Position numbers and translations under genes: made by a program
The notes under the pieces: generated by a model
Databases searched by the model: none
Told to the model about the DNA's origin: nothing
Seen by the model: only the letters and a program-made list of their open reading frames with translations
Shown here: positions 1-11,686 of the stretch, in pieces
Layout of the letters: every line of letters starts with the position of its first letter
Numbering within the stretch: position 1 is the stretch's first letter
Source of the DNA: Acephala macrosclerotiorum
Lineage: Eukaryota > Ascomycota > Leotiomycetes > Helotiales > Mollisiaceae
Direction of reading: 5' to 3'
Length of the DNA stretch: 64,000 bases
NCBI GenBank assembly: GCA_014904845.1
Contig: MU119223.1
Coordinates: 248,001 to 312,000 of the forward strand

Positions 1-1079
1 TCCTCTCCAACATTTCGGGGGTGAGCTTGCCCTTGCCCTTCGCTTTCCGCAGCTTTCTCTCTTGTCGGTTGATCTCCTTCAATGGCGTTCGCATCTCGGC
101 TGCCATCTTTTTCTTCTCTTCCACAGCACGGTCTTCGGCCAGCTTGGCTTCGATATACTCGGGATCATGCCTCGTTCGGAACTTTGAAAATTTGTTCCGT
201 AGCTCATCGATCACAGTCCCTGGCATAGGAGGTCGTAATAAACTCGGCACAAAAGTCTTCTCCTCGACGTCCATTCTCAAAGTGTCGTCTGGACCGTCTT
301 TATGTTCTTTCTTCTCTATTATGGGCCAAGGGATGTTGATATTTAATCCTGGGACTACGCGCTTCCATTTCGTTGTGCGGAGATGGCGATCATGCCAGAA
401 TCCAGTATTGATCAACTTTTTGATGATTACGTCTCGAGTGATGCCTGTTTCCGGGTCCGAGAGGGGGTAGACGAGTCGGACGGACTTGAGAGGGACGGGC
501 TTCTCGACCGTACGGATGGGACGTTTGTCTGGATCTTGTTCGTTGATCATGTATGAAGGGATAGCGACATCAATCTAGAAATTAATTGTTAGCAAGTGTT
601 TCTTGAACTCAGCCTAGAAGAGCGTGAAGAAAGCGTACCAAGTTCAATCCTTCAACAGTACACTCCGCTCTAGAAGGATCCGTCGACAGGACCTTGCCAA
701 TCTTTCCTTTATCCCTTCCCTCCACTATCACCACTCTATCATTTTTGACTATGTTCAGGTATCTTCCTCCCACAGTCTTTAATGCTTCAGGCCTATCTTT
801 GTAGTGGAGAAGAGTCCCTCTCATCCGCTGCGTATGAACGGTACCAAACGTGTCCTTCGAATCTCCTACATCTCTCCTAGGGGCCAATGGTCCCAATTCC
901 CAGTCCTCTCTTCTGTTGAGCCTCGCCTGCTTTATTTGGCCCGTGGCCTCACGCTTTAGATGTCGGTCCTGCTCTCTGTTGGATTTCGCCCATTCTCGCG
1001 TCGTCCTATCCTTTCGTTTCGCGAGTCGTCGTGCAGCCTGCTTCTCGGCGAGTATGGAGCGCCGTATGACCTTCTGCAT
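1..1079 (-). CDS. MRPL40: Mitochondrial large-subunit ribosomal protein uL24m (MRPL40-like), 3' end cut by window edge
   Basis: Component of the mitochondrial ribosome large subunit. Exon 1 is 639-1079 (ATG at 1079) and exon 2 is 574 down to the left edge; the 64-bp intron 575-638 has GTACGC donor and CTAG acceptor. About 338 codons are visible. Seen: a very basic N-terminus (MQKVIRRSILAEKQAARRLA), then a KOW-type segment around residues 115-146 (VVIVEGRDKGKIGKVLSTD), which is the uL24 signature. Exon 2 adds a long fungal extension with charged, helix-forming stretches, as in fungal mitochondrial uL24m proteins that are much longer than bacterial L24. The C-terminus lies outside the window. 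A CACGTG site sits about 115 bp upstream of the ATG. Family call is confident; the YmL40/MRPL40 name is by resemblance. Confidence 0.85.
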
Positions 1080-2484
1080 GACTGTAGCGAGGTGAGGCGG
1101 ATTGGGTGTGGAGGGCTGTTGTGGACTGAGTTGTAACTTTTTTGGAGAGCTCGATATTTAGCTCTTGGCGCGCTAGCTAAATTTAACAGCTAGCACGTGA
1201 TCATGGTTTTTTGACTTGTCAAGGGTGAGAGTTAAGGTCAATGTGATTTACTGAGTATTACGAGGTTTGATTGATTTGTGATCATTTGCGAGGCTGATGT
1301 AAGTAAGAAGATCATAGGGCTGAGGGTTGCACAGTTTGGTGAAGGATCTTGGTGAAGGACCTATGGAAGCTCGGCGGCTCTGGCGTGGCATGGCTTCACC
1401 CCTATCCGCGCGTAATTATTTTTTGCCGAACAAAGATCCTCAAGCTCCGACAGTCCTCGATACTTGGCTGTTGGCACCGCTGCCAGGTGGCAAGACATGT
1501 GAGTGCCATCGTGACCTCAATGTTCGACTTCGGTTGGAAGTTGAGGATTCTTTCCGGTCCCAAAAACATGTCAGGTTTGTACTTACTGGACATCGAAGAG
1601 CAGAACAGTTGACAAAAACTCTGCGAGTCCTGAAGTCCTGCATCTCAACGACCGGCTAAGCTTCGCCTCATACGCTGAGCATGGACAGGGGACGCGATCG
1701 CGATTGGCCCTGTTTCTCCAGACTCACTATGTAGTGCAGACGCTGCAGTCATCGCAGAACATGTCATTCTTTCAGCTGTGCAAGGACTTTGGCACTCGCT
1801 GAATTGGTGGCTCGGAACCCGTCGTTGCAGCCGGCAGATCCCCCCTAATGCAACTCGGTCTCGACTCTTCGCATTTAATACAAGGCGAGCGGCGGCCTCG
1901 TAGGCAGGTGCTGAGTACGGAAAAATATGCTGATTCCGGTCCGATATTTAGGTCGGAGGTAAGCCTGATGATGACTTACGGTATTCCCACAGGTATACAG
2001 CTTGCGATATTCGTAAAATCAGGAATCAACAGAGCTGGAAGTGGCTTTGTCGTAGGCCTATTCTGGAGGTGAATGTTCGAAACACACAGGAGAGATAGAG
2101 ATGATTCACAATGGCCAGCCTGCCTAGAAATAGGTCTGGGCGATATCCATAGCACCGCAGATTTAACGAAGGGAGAGTGTCATAACATCAATTGAAAACA
2201 AATACAACTGCATACTTGAAAGTACGAAATCTGACCACAGGTTCTCGTCATTGAATGTTTTATCAGCCGCTTGGCCTGCTTTGAATTCAAAGACATTCAA
2301 GGTCCCCACCTTGGCGCTCTGACCAATCACAACCCGCCGTACTTCACTAAGGCAACACCCTTCTTAGCGTCCTTAGGTTGGCGACTTCCTCGTCGTCAAC
2401 TCTGAACGTTCAACCAACTTGACGATTTCATCTACCTCTGCTCCTACAACACCACAACCCAACACACAACACAAGATATCAAAG
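1080..2484. other. Intergenic region between divergent MRPL40 and Rho1 genes
   Basis: 1.4 kb without a convincing gene. It holds the MRPL40 promoter (CACGTG at 1194-1199) and, at its right end, a C/T- and CA-rich leader just before the Rho1 ATG. An open stretch at 1327-1659 (110 codons) has no recognisable domain and competes with open frames on both strands, so I treat it as chance. Confidence 0.6.
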
Positions 2485-3456
2485 ATGGCTGAGATTAGAA
2501 GAAAGCTCGTTATCGTAGGTGACGGAGCCTGCGGTAAAACCTGTCTCCTCATGTAAGCAATGACCCCTAATACCTGCTTCACCTCCCATCATACCTTTCA
2601 GGAGATTGAGCATGCTGACCCTCCCGCAGTGTCTTCTCCAAGGGCACTTTCCCAGAGGTATGAAAGCTGCATTCACTTCCGTGATCCACTGTAACCTGCA
2701 GGCTTGCGCGGCCTCGGAATGCCAACTTCCAGCCTCATCGAGCCTCCCGAATACCTCACATCTGCCGATATCAGATACCCAAATCTCCACGACTGCGAGA
2801 CTGACACGGTGTACAATAGGTCTACGTCCCAACTGTCTTCGAGAACTATGTTGCCGATGTCGAGGTTGATGGAAAACACGTTGAATTAGCGCTATGGGAT
2901 ACGGCTGGCCAAGAAGATTATGACCGTCTCAGACCTCTCTCGTACCCAGATTCACATGTCATCCTGATCTGCTTTGCTGTCGACTCACCGGATTCCCTCG
3001 ACAATGTCCAAGAGAAGGTACGGTCCCCCTGAAACCCATTGCTTCCGAGCTGTTTGATAAGAATACGCTGACACGTGCTCACTAACAGTGGATCTCCGAA
3101 GTGTTGCACTTCTGCAGCGGGCTCCCAATCATCCTCGTTGGCTGCAAGAAGGATTTGCGTTACGACCAGAAGACTATTGAGGAGCTACACAAGACCAGCC
3201 AAAAGCCTGTTACTCCAGAGCAGGTAAGCATCTCGGCCTGAATATCCATATATGGAGCCATCCTTTGGCTGTGATTAGATATCTGAGACTAACATCAACA
3301 ACGTAGGGTGAGGAAGTCCGCAAGAAGATTGGCGCCTACAAGTACCTCGAGTGCTCAGCAAAGACGAACGAGGGAGTCCGTGAAGTTTTCGAACATGCCA
3401 CCCGAGCCGCTCTCTTGACCAAGAAGAAGAAGGAGAAGAAGTGCATTGTTCTGTAA
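2485..3456 (+). CDS. rho1: Rho1-type small GTPase
   Basis: Membrane-anchored GTPase that activates beta-1,3-glucan synthase and protein kinase C and directs polarised growth and wall integrity. Five exons: 2485-2552, 2630-2657 (a 28-nt micro-exon), 2820-3017, 3089-3223 and 3307-3456, giving 192 aa, normal for Rho1. Seen: P-loop GDGACGKT (residues 12-19), switch [18 protein letters not shown] typical of the RhoA/Rho1 subgroup, switch [25 protein letters not shown] (the NKxD equivalent), [10 protein letters not shown], a lysine-rich tail and the CAAX box CIVL for geranylgeranylation. Conserved residues run without a break across every junction, so the exon model is secure. The transcript probably has a long 3' UTR reaching about position 4000. 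Confidence 0.97.
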
Positions 3457-4147
3457 AGCTACCCCTATCGACCTCTCTTTCTCTAATGCGATCGGATTTT
3501 CTCTACACGGCTCCTCTACTGGGTGATTGCGGGTGCTACAGGACGGGACTTTGTGCCTGCAGATATTGTGCATTGCTCGCCTCTTTCGGCATTGAATATC
3601 CCCAATGATACATGCGTACACCATACCACCAATCCTCGCTGAACGCTTATCATACGCCTGCGAAACTACATCCTCGTCTGCTCTCTTGGTTCGGGTACAT
3701 CTTGGCATGGGGGATCTTCTCACTGTGCTGCGCTATTTCTTCTCTGTCTCTCTGATCGCGTTTTCTGCAAGACCTTTGTGTTATGCGCTCTCCTTTCTCC
3801 CCTGCACTCGGAATGGTTCTATAGCAACAGGCTGTGGTTCCTGGTGCTTCTACATGTCTTCTTTGGTTCGTTGTGCTGGAGGGCAGGCAGGAAGACTGGA
3901 TGCGCATTTTTGTACGGTGTAATAGCAATAGGCGTAGTCTATCAAGAGATCTTTTCGAGACTTTAAGTGGTGCATTTTGAGGAGAAGGCTCTCGAAGACT
4001 ACTTGCAGAGAGTCTTCTTGCATGTGATTGTTGCTATTGTACTTCAAATGAACCTTTTATTCCCAAAAAACTGGTTATGTTTATTTACTGTTCCTCCGTC
4101 TCATCTTCATCGCTCATTCACCGGCTCTTTCTTAAGAAAGTAGCCCT
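3457..4147. other. Rho1 3' UTR and intergenic sequence
   Basis: C/T-rich sequence directly after the Rho1 stop, probably 3' UTR. Short open stretches on both strands overlap one another and look like nothing known. Confidence 0.5.
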
Positions 4148-4562
4148 ATGACATCTTTGTTTTCCGTTCGCTTTCAACATCAAGCGCCATATCTTCTTCT
4201 CCCTTCCAGATACCTCGTCTCGATCTTCCCAACACAACGACACTTCAAGAACAAACTTCCTTACCAGCGCGCCACATTCTACACATCAAGAACTGTCTCT
4301 TTCGTCTTCTTGTCTGTACATCAAAGTAAGTTCCACCCCTTGATTGAGGGAGTTCTTTTTGACTGACATTCGCCTCCAGCCAGAAGTGCAGATTTGTCTG
4401 TCCGCGCTCCGTCTCGGTTTTGCGGGTATCGGGTACGATACACTGAACTTAAGGTGAATGGTTCCGCTTTTCGTCTTAAGTTGGAGTCTTTCGACTGACT
4501 TGCTTCGCTCCTATTTAGATCACTTGTTGTCTATCTGATTGTCGTTCTTTGAGAAACTCAGG
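4148..4562 (+). promoter_or_regulatory. Probable 5' leader with two introns and an upstream ATG
   Basis: The pyrimidine-rich leader ahead of the ATG at 4563 contains two good intron candidates. The first is 4326-4379 (GTAAGT donor, CTGAC branch, CCAG acceptor); the second is about 4454-4518 (GTGAAT donor, CTGAC branch, TTTAG acceptor). An upstream ATG at 4148 opens a 59-codon frame that runs through the first donor and, once spliced, on to a stop near 4498. This could be a uORF or the start of a different small protein. Base composition favours untranslated leader. Confidence 0.45.
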
Positions 4563-4952
4563 ATGTCATCCAAAACTGGCACTTCGGCGGCCTTTGGCAG
4601 CGAGAACCCTGTTGAGGCCAAGAAGAGTGATGGCAAGGGAGAGGGCAAGGCCGATGAGCTCTATGGTATTCCTCTCAAGTCTGAAGGCACTGCTTTCGAA
4701 TTTGCGGGTGCTCCTGTTCAGTTCGGAGGCGCTCCTGTGAAGTTTGTGGGTGCTGGTGGCAAGGTCGAGGGCAGCCTCAAGGGAAATGGGGACACAGTTG
4801 GAGCTTTGCAAGGAAAGGTCGGTGGCACTGTCAAAGGCGGTGATGGAGCTGGATCGCAGCAAGGAAAGGATGGGAATGTTTTCTACGACTCGGTCTATGA
4901 TTCCTCGGGAGATCTTCCTGATGATCGAGCTACGAAGAAGAGAAGATTTTGA
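4563..4952 (+). CDS. Small Gly/Lys-rich hypothetical protein (129 aa)
   Basis: Not recognised. Single coding exon from ATG 4563 to TGA 4952. The N-terminal third is rich in Lys, Gly, Ser and Glu. The middle has a short internal repeat built on FxGAPVxF (FAGAPVQFGGAPVKFVGAGG) followed by several G-K-V/L-G steps. The C-terminus is acidic and aromatic (VFYDSVYDSSGDLPDD) and ends KKRRF, a possible nuclear signal. No signal peptide or membrane segment is visible, and the protein is probably disordered. Codon use is regular and in-frame on one strand only, and the leader with consensus introns supports a real gene. Function unknown. Confidence 0.6.
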   Translation: MSSKTGTSAAFGSENPVEAKKSDGKGEGKADELYGIPLKSEGTAFEFAGAPVQFGGAPVKFVGAGGKVEGSLKGNGDTVGALQGKVGGTVKGGDGAGSQQGKDGNVFYDSVYDSSGDLPDDRATKKRRF

Positions 4953-6530
4953 GGAGTGATCGGAGTTGATGTACGGGAACGACAGCTATTGCATCTGACG
5001 GTTGGGTTGAGTTGGGGTTGATTGTGCTAGTGAGGTAGTTGTGGTTAGGAGGCACTTTGAATGCAGTGACTTCGCGACTTGATTTTTCCCTCGACGTTAT
5101 CGTGTTCTGGTAACGTTCCCGTTGTGCCTTTCTGATGCTTTCCAACATTCAACTGCTTCGTGATTTTGTGCTTGGCTCGCAGTGCCTTGTAGTGTCAGGA
5201 GCAGTCCTGGACATCGTTGACAATGATATATCGGAGTTGGGATCAGCGCCCATGATACTATCAGATCAAGCAGTACATCGACTGGTTCCTAGGCAATTTC
5301 AAGTTGGGGAGTTGGATTAGGTACGTCTGTGAATTTGGGCCTGAGGGTTGAACTAGTTGTAGAAGGTTCTATGTCGTGGTACCTGGGCGGGAGCTAGCGT
5401 AGTTGCCTCGCCCAAAAAATGCTGACGAGCTTCATTCTCAACTTCCATTCCCGCAACAACCTCACCAAATCCACCATTTCAGATCTCCATGTCTCCATAT
5501 CGCCTGGTGCATTATACTCGTTTCGACACAGTTGTACATGGTTTCCTGTTTGGCCAAGTCTCTTGTGAAGTTGCTTGGAGCATTCGACAGTATGTGAATT
5601 TCCTTCTTCTTGTGCACAATCAATGATGATTGGAACTGATGATCTTAGACTCTATAAGCTTGGGTGCTTGAAATTGGAGTATAAGAGACAGATACGGGTT
5701 CTTGAGACACTTCAGAAGAGGCAGTGGTAGAAACTGTCGTCAATTATTCCACCATCTCCTTGTCGTTATTCGACATAATCGCAACCAGAATGGCGACCAT
5801 CACGCGCCTTTTCCATATGGCAATGTCCGAGAGGGCATTCTGGATGGTAGCATCCATCGGTATTGGGGTTACTCCCCTCGATTTTGTAGTGTATGTCTCA
5901 GATTTCCGTTATAAAGCGTCGTATTCTTGGTGATCTAGACTTGGGTATGCTGACTAGAGGTAGGAATGATCAAGTTAGGCATACCCGGGAAAAGATCAGG
6001 ATTGTGGATGATGATATTCGGCGGAAGAGGGAAGATATTGAAGGTAATATTTGGGGAAGCAATTCGCAAAACAATGGCAAGGCGTGATGTATTTGTAAAT
6101 GGGACGGCGTGCGTTAGGAGTTTCTCGGGGCGTTGACACATCTCAGCTCACACTTTGTATCTAATCTCCACTTTATGTTCGAATGACTCTACTATCATGT
6201 TACATACAACTGGGTTTCTCGTCTCAAGGCTCTACAAACCCATCGCTGTTTTCAAGCGATAATAACAGTCACGCACTAGCGTACAAAGACTCTAGCATGG
6301 GGCCGGTGACACACTGCCCGAATTGAATTAAGGTAGAATCCAATTAGCAACTTCAGATCAATATGTATCGTGCAGCTCTCCGAAAAACTCAGCCAAATTT
6401 TTCTACCAAATCGTCTACATCTTTTCAAAACACACGGGACTCGTATAAGAGGTAACAATAAAGACACTCAACAAACATTTCAGCCCGAAGTACAACTTTT
6501 TCAAGCACAGAGCCACGTGAACTTCAAACT
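4953..6530. other. Intergenic region, possibly with coding relics
   Basis: 1.6 kb without an intact gene. Between about 5700 and 6090 two overlapping open stretches on the + strand (5724-5933 and 5893-6087) read like protein (hydrophobic, then charged), but neither has a start, splice signals or a recognisable domain. They may be relics of a decayed gene; I cannot assign them. Confidence 0.35.
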
Positions 6531-7897
6531 ATGGGGTCCTGTCTCGGGAAGCTGAAGCAGAGTACAACATCTTCTCAGAACACTTCTACTACCCCCAATT
6601 CCGTCCCTTTCCAAGATTGGCGCCTGAGATCAGGACCACGATCTGGCAACACGCTATGGCAGCACAACAAAACATTCACGAAGTCTACTCCTGCCGCCAC
6701 GAGACCAAACACCATATCTGCTCATTGTATCTCTACAATGATATGCCATCTATGCATAGAACAAATAGAAAATTCCATATCCACTCTAGAAGGAACCCAA
6801 ATTCTGCTCTTTTGGAAACGAATACTGAATGCAGGCGTGAGGCTGAACGCTTTGGGCCACTCGTTTGTGTCGCATCAAGAGGAACTCCTGGAGCTGAAGG
6901 AAAATTACCAACTTCAGTGGATCCGGAGATCCAGGACATCACATTTTCCAACTTCAAAACAGACATCCTAGCAATCCGGTACTCACATCTCATGCTATCG
7001 AGATGCAACAGTCCCATGGCTCTGCTCGGACTTGAAAGAGTTGAAAAGCTACTTTTGCTTCAAACATGTTATGTATGTGGTGGGCATTGTTTGAAGCGCT
7101 CTGCGGAGTTTTTGACGAGTTCTCTGGAGAGATTCGCTTCGTTGAAAGAACTTTATATCAAGTTCAATAGTGAAGATCCTAGATCCGGGGCCTATAGCTG
7201 AAATTAGGCCCGAGAAAGAGGGAGATAGTTAGTCGATGAGTTGAGCGGGGAGTTCTTAATTAAAAAGGTGCAGTTTGCGGAGCATAGGAAGAGGATGGGA
7301 GGAAGTGCGGTGGAGGTGGTGAAGGTGTTGGAGCTTATGCATTTTAGGAGAGGCGCCAAGAATAAATGAGCTCGGAGATGTACGGTAGGTCAGTGTCGAT
7401 CATGTAGGCCTTTTGCTGAACGGTCACAATGATATATCGCTTGAATTCGTGGATGGCCGTCGAAAGAAAATAGAAAAGCTTTAGAATTCAGGAGCACTCC
7501 AAGGCGGTCCAGGCACGCCCATGTGTAGGATTTGTTGAAAAATAGCATGCCATCATGCTCAAGACAACGCTACGTCCTCAAGTCAAAGCTTGTGATGTGG
7601 CATATCACTGTTACATCATTGTCTGAGACAATTCTAGAGCTGCTAGAATTGAAGAACCTTTCAACCCTGAAGATTTTCGAGAGAGGTGGACATGCGGAGA
7701 TCAATGAAGCAATAAGACCGGGGGATAGAAAACCAGAAATCAGGGATGATCGACGATGGCAAACATTCCTCTTCCTCTCACACGTGATGGAATATTGTTT
7801 GCCCACTTGGGAAGGTACGGTCTGGAACTTTCACATGTATTCCAACTTGAACTCTGAAACACTAGATTACGAGCACCAAACGAATACAAAGAGCTAG
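6531..7897 (+). pseudogene. Decayed 2EXR-type domain gene
   Basis: The frame around 6605-7201 begins with a 2EXR-like signature (PFPRLAPEIRTTIWQHAMA, then ALLETNTECRREAERFG), the hallmark of a large fungal family of unknown function. No ATG lies in that frame: upstream it meets a TGA at 6518-6520. A good ATG at 6531 (MGSCLGKLKQ) is in a different frame, which implies a frameshift near 6560-6605. After the stop at 7199-7201, coding-like pieces continue in shifted frames: about 7236-7370 (GEFLIKKVQFAEHRKRMGG), then 7532-7897 (HVMEYCLPTWEGTVWNFHMY), which resembles the C-terminal part of such proteins. At least three breaks make an intact protein unlikely. Unannotated introns could rescue some joins, but I could not find consensus sites for them. 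Confidence 0.55.
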
Positions 7898-7906
7898 CAA
7901 AAACTG

Positions 7907-7934
7907 CAGCCACTGTCAGCCACTGTCAGCCACT
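7907..7934. repeat. 10-bp direct repeat, about 2.8 copies
   Basis: The unit cagccactgt is present twice in full and once in part, immediately after the stop of the last 2EXR-like fragment. Confidence 0.85.
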
Positions 7935-7995
7935 CGAAGGTAGCTGAAGCTTTCCGTCAAGTGGCATGTCCAATAAAAGACTAACTTTGCGATGC

Positions 7996-8014
7996 TGCAA
8001 TGCAATGCAATGCA
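7996..8014. repeat. Pentanucleotide repeat (TGCAA)
   Basis: Three perfect copies of tgcaa followed by tgca. A simple-sequence tract in non-coding DNA. Confidence 0.9.
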
Positions 8015-9787
8015 GTCGAATACAACCAAACGACTCTGCAGAATTCCTGATACACAAGTACGCAACCCTTCATAACTTTGTCACCCACAAACAAAAATGA
8101 TAGAAATCCTTTGTGGTCCCTTGATGCCGTCGGTTGAAACAATTCTCAACAACCATCCGATGCACCTAGCCGTATACAACCCCAGCCGCCCGTGGATGCA
8201 TCGCTTGGCCATGTACTAAAAGGAATGCAATTTATATCTCCGTTCCTGCAGCAGGGACTCCTCGGCCACGATACCGACTTGTATGAGGAGTCGTAGACCT
8301 TCGAAGACTCTTTCGAACTCAGTTTCTGAAAAATAAAATCACAGTGATCACATTACCGTTGATCACAATTCTCTGAGCATGGCTGTTTCGGAAAGCGCCT
8401 AAAAAGGAAAAGGGACAGCGCACACCAGCGCAAGCGACGTGGGTTGGCAACACTGGAGAAAAAGCAGTCTCCTCGAGCACCCGCCTGCTAGACCGCGTTG
8501 AACAATGTCTGATAGGGGCTGCTGACCGTCTTTCTCGATACCAAAGTACTTCGTACAGTGGCGCTTCCGGTCCCAAGCAGCAATTTCTTCTCCTTATCAA
8601 AATGTCTTGCCAGCACGCGATGATTGGACTTTGTCTCCACCAGAGCAGCCACACATGGGGAGACTCGACATTAATGCTGCATAACCAGCATCTTTCTGGT
8701 TTAGCATGACGGCGTCATTCTCGATGCGGATTGAAACGAGGGCAGAGGGTGGAGGAAACGCCAGGGACGAGGTCGAACAGCGGCCCCTGCATTTTAGGGT
8801 TGCACTGGTTCCTAGCACTGATAGGAGCAATTCCACATGTGGCTAGACGTGTACAAGCGTAGAAGTCGATGATCGACCGTATCCATGAAAGAAGAACTGC
8901 CCGCCTATCCCGCATCAAGCATCCAACCTCTCTGCTCTCCTGCAGCTTGCCTCTGTCCTCCTTCTTCCCCTCACTCTCCTCCTCCTCCTCCTCCACCTCT
9001 CCCTCCGCCGCCTCATCCCCTTGTCCTTCTCTCTATCTGAATACTTAATTGCATTGTGCCTCTTTCCTTTTCACGGCAATCGTTGGACTGCTGCATCTCG
9101 CATCGGTATCTCTGGGACGACATCAGGAACTTCGGACGGCTTCTATACCACGAACATATTGTAATTGAGCAAGGTCGACGACTTCACTGTCTTCGGCTTG
9201 CTTGTATCATACGACTCTCCATGTTTCCCCAGATATAATCCTAATAAACCGTCAATCACGGGTCTGGTGCTCGGCTGCATCGTCTCAAAAGAACGCCTCC
9301 GACGCGCACCACCAGCATCCCGAAATACAAGACAAGAACACATCATTGAACAGTTGACAAACTCTCAGCCGATGAGGACTTGCTCTGGCGTCCGCTTGGG
9401 TCAAGGGAGAGTTGGTTGTCGTTGCCTGGTGCTTTTCAAATTAGGATTAACGACGTACGCTGGGAAGACTTTCGCTACCCCACCTCGACTTGCGGTTTTT
9501 CTTGTAACTCATACCTCAGAAGTCTTTGCAAACTAAATTTACTCGGCATCAACTAGTGCAGGGACTCAATCCGGTATTCTTTACATTCATTCACGCTGAT
9601 TGTTGACTTGAACTCGAAATAATTACTTCACTCCAACATCGGGTACCAAGCTTCAGCAACCTCAAGCTATTGAGCCACTACACCACTCTCGATCTACAAG
9701 ACTACCTGCTAGGCACCTTCTCCGATCCCTTTACGAGTCAACAAAAGCTACTGCGAAGAATTCTCAAGAGGTTAAGATCGTGGCAAC

Positions 9788-11686
9788 ATGCGCGCCTTCT
9801 CACTCCTACTCAGCGTCCTTGCGCTTGCAAATTTCGCCACGGCGTTCTTCCCATGGTACCCTGATTACTACTGCGCGAAGACACTCGATTGCAAGGAGAG
9901 TAAGGACGCCGATGAAGGTCATATTGTGGGACGTGGAGATGAGGTGTCTGTCAAGATCGTCCAAAGACTCCCAGAGGTAAGACAAGAGCTGTAGATTTGA
10001 GCTCACAAGGCTAATCAAGAATTTTTCAGAACGACGAAAGCCCCGAAATTCGTATCCGCCACTTAAGTGACCAATTGAAGCGCAAGTACCATCGCGGTAG
10101 TCCGGTCAAGGTGGAGGAACGTCTTGTGAAGAGGACCAACACCTATACGATCATGGCAGCTGCTACACCCACTCAAGCATGTAGTGCTGGCATCAACCAG
10201 GATGGCACCGACTTCTCCTACTTCGCACAAGTGCAACTGGGGTCAGCAAACCAACCTATGTGGATGCTTCTGGACACTGGCGCAGATTCGAGTTGGGTAA
10301 TGGGTTCAGCCTGCAATTCTGGTCCTTGCACAGTCCACAACACATACAATCCCACCTCGTCGACCACATTCAAGGCACTGAGCGCAAGCTTCGGCGTCCG
10401 TGAGTTACCGTATTTTCAACGTAGTATTCCCCTTCCCTCGTGGTTCAAGAGTTGCTCGCTCTGAACTCCCGCAATTAGAGTTGCGTGCTTGCCATGAGCA
10501 ATTCTGAAGAACATAGGCTAACGTTTTTCCAGAGTATGGATCAGGGTCTGTAAGTGGGATTTCAGGAACAGATACTGTGACCCTGGCCGGCCTTAAGCTT
10601 CCCATCTCACTCGGTATTGCCAACCAGACATCAAATGACTTCAATTCTTTCCCTATGGATGGCATCCTCGGCTTGTCTGCCACCTCAAATTTTATAGGCA
10701 ATCTCGTGGCCTCCAAGGCACTGAAATCGAACGTCTTTGGAATGAGCTTAAACAGAGCCTCTGACGGAGCAAACAACGGCGAAATCAACTTTGGAACTCC
10801 AGACACCTCGAGATTCAGTGGGAGTTTAACATACACGTCTATCGACACTAGTGCAGGTGGTTTCTGGGCTATTCCCATGGCGAATGTAGGATTTGGGACA
10901 ACTCAAGCAGGCATTACGACTAAGTCCGCCTATATCGATTCTGGGACTTCCTTCATTTTCTGTCATCCCGACGATGCAAAGACACTCCACGACAAGATCC
11001 CTGGTGCCACGACTACCGACAACAGTACGTACCACGTACCTTGCAGCACCACAACAAGCGTGACATTCCAATTTGGATCGACCACCTTCACTGTCTCCTC
11101 GAAGGACTGGGTATCTCAACCGAATGGTGGAGTTTGTACAAGCAACATATATGGGCATGATATCGTCTCCGGAAATTGGCTCCTTGGAGATACTTTCTTG
11201 AAGAATGTATACGCCGTGTTCGATGTCGACCAGAACAGGGTTGGTAAGTAGGATCTGCGCTGGACTGACAAATTCAAAATTGACCTATTCACAGGCTTCG
11301 CACCAAAGCTGGCAGCCACTGGGGTGACCACAAGCTCCACCAATCCTACTACTGGTATGCCAAGCACTGTCGCTGGATCTGTCACTGGATCTGTAATGTC
11401 AACTGGATCTAACGGACCTTCAGGAACTGCGACGACTGATACTGGTGCTACTTTCACTGCTTCGACCTTGACTGCCTCAATGACCGCCTCTAGTAGCACA
11501 GCTCCAACTTCGAGCGCAGCTTCACCAGGCCTGAACGGTCATGAAACCTCGAATTCCAACTCCGGATCTGCCGCAGCTCAGACGGCTGCGCAAGCTTCGC
11601 CGACTTCGACGAAGGGTTCTGGATTGAGACTTCGATCAGGTGTATCCATGACCTGTTTTGGTCTAATTCTCGCGTTGATCACTTGA
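9788..11686 (+). CDS. Secreted, GPI-anchored aspartic protease (pepsin/yapsin-like)
   Basis: A1-family endopeptidase of the cell surface or wall. Four exons: 9788-9976, 10030-10399, 10533-11243 and 11295-11686, giving 553 aa. Seen: signal peptide MRAFSLLLSVLALANFATA; propeptide; first catalytic motif LLDTGADSSWV; flap region GVQYGSGSVSGISGTDTV rebuilt exactly across the second intron, which validates it; second catalytic motif AYIDSGTSFIF; the C-terminal lobe ending LGDTFLKNVYAVFDVDQNRVGFAPK; then a Ser/Thr/Gly-rich stalk of about 90 residues and a terminal hydrophobic tail (VSMTCFGLILALIT), as in GPI-anchored fungal aspartic proteases (CtsD/Opsin-B-like). The length fits a core protease plus stalk. 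Possible roles are wall remodelling or nutrition; this is not established from sequence. Confidence 0.93.

Larger units (their letters stand above)
7898..9787. other. Intergenic region upstream of the aspartic protease
   Basis: 1.9 kb with no supported gene. It contains two short direct repeats near 7907-8014, a (CTC)n pyrimidine tract around 8967-9000, and a long C/T-rich stretch up to the protease ATG that looks like promoter and leader. Open stretches at 8319-8996 (-) and 9165-9536 (+) have no domain or start context. Confidence 0.5.

Noticed and set aside
1327..1659. 110-codon plus-strand frame between MRPL40 and Rho1
   Set aside because: Three overlapping open frames on both strands of similar length, none with a domain or good start context.
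9165..9536. 123-codon plus-strand frame upstream of the aspartic protease
   Set aside because: No domain, no signal peptide, and pyrimidine-rich context typical of a leader.
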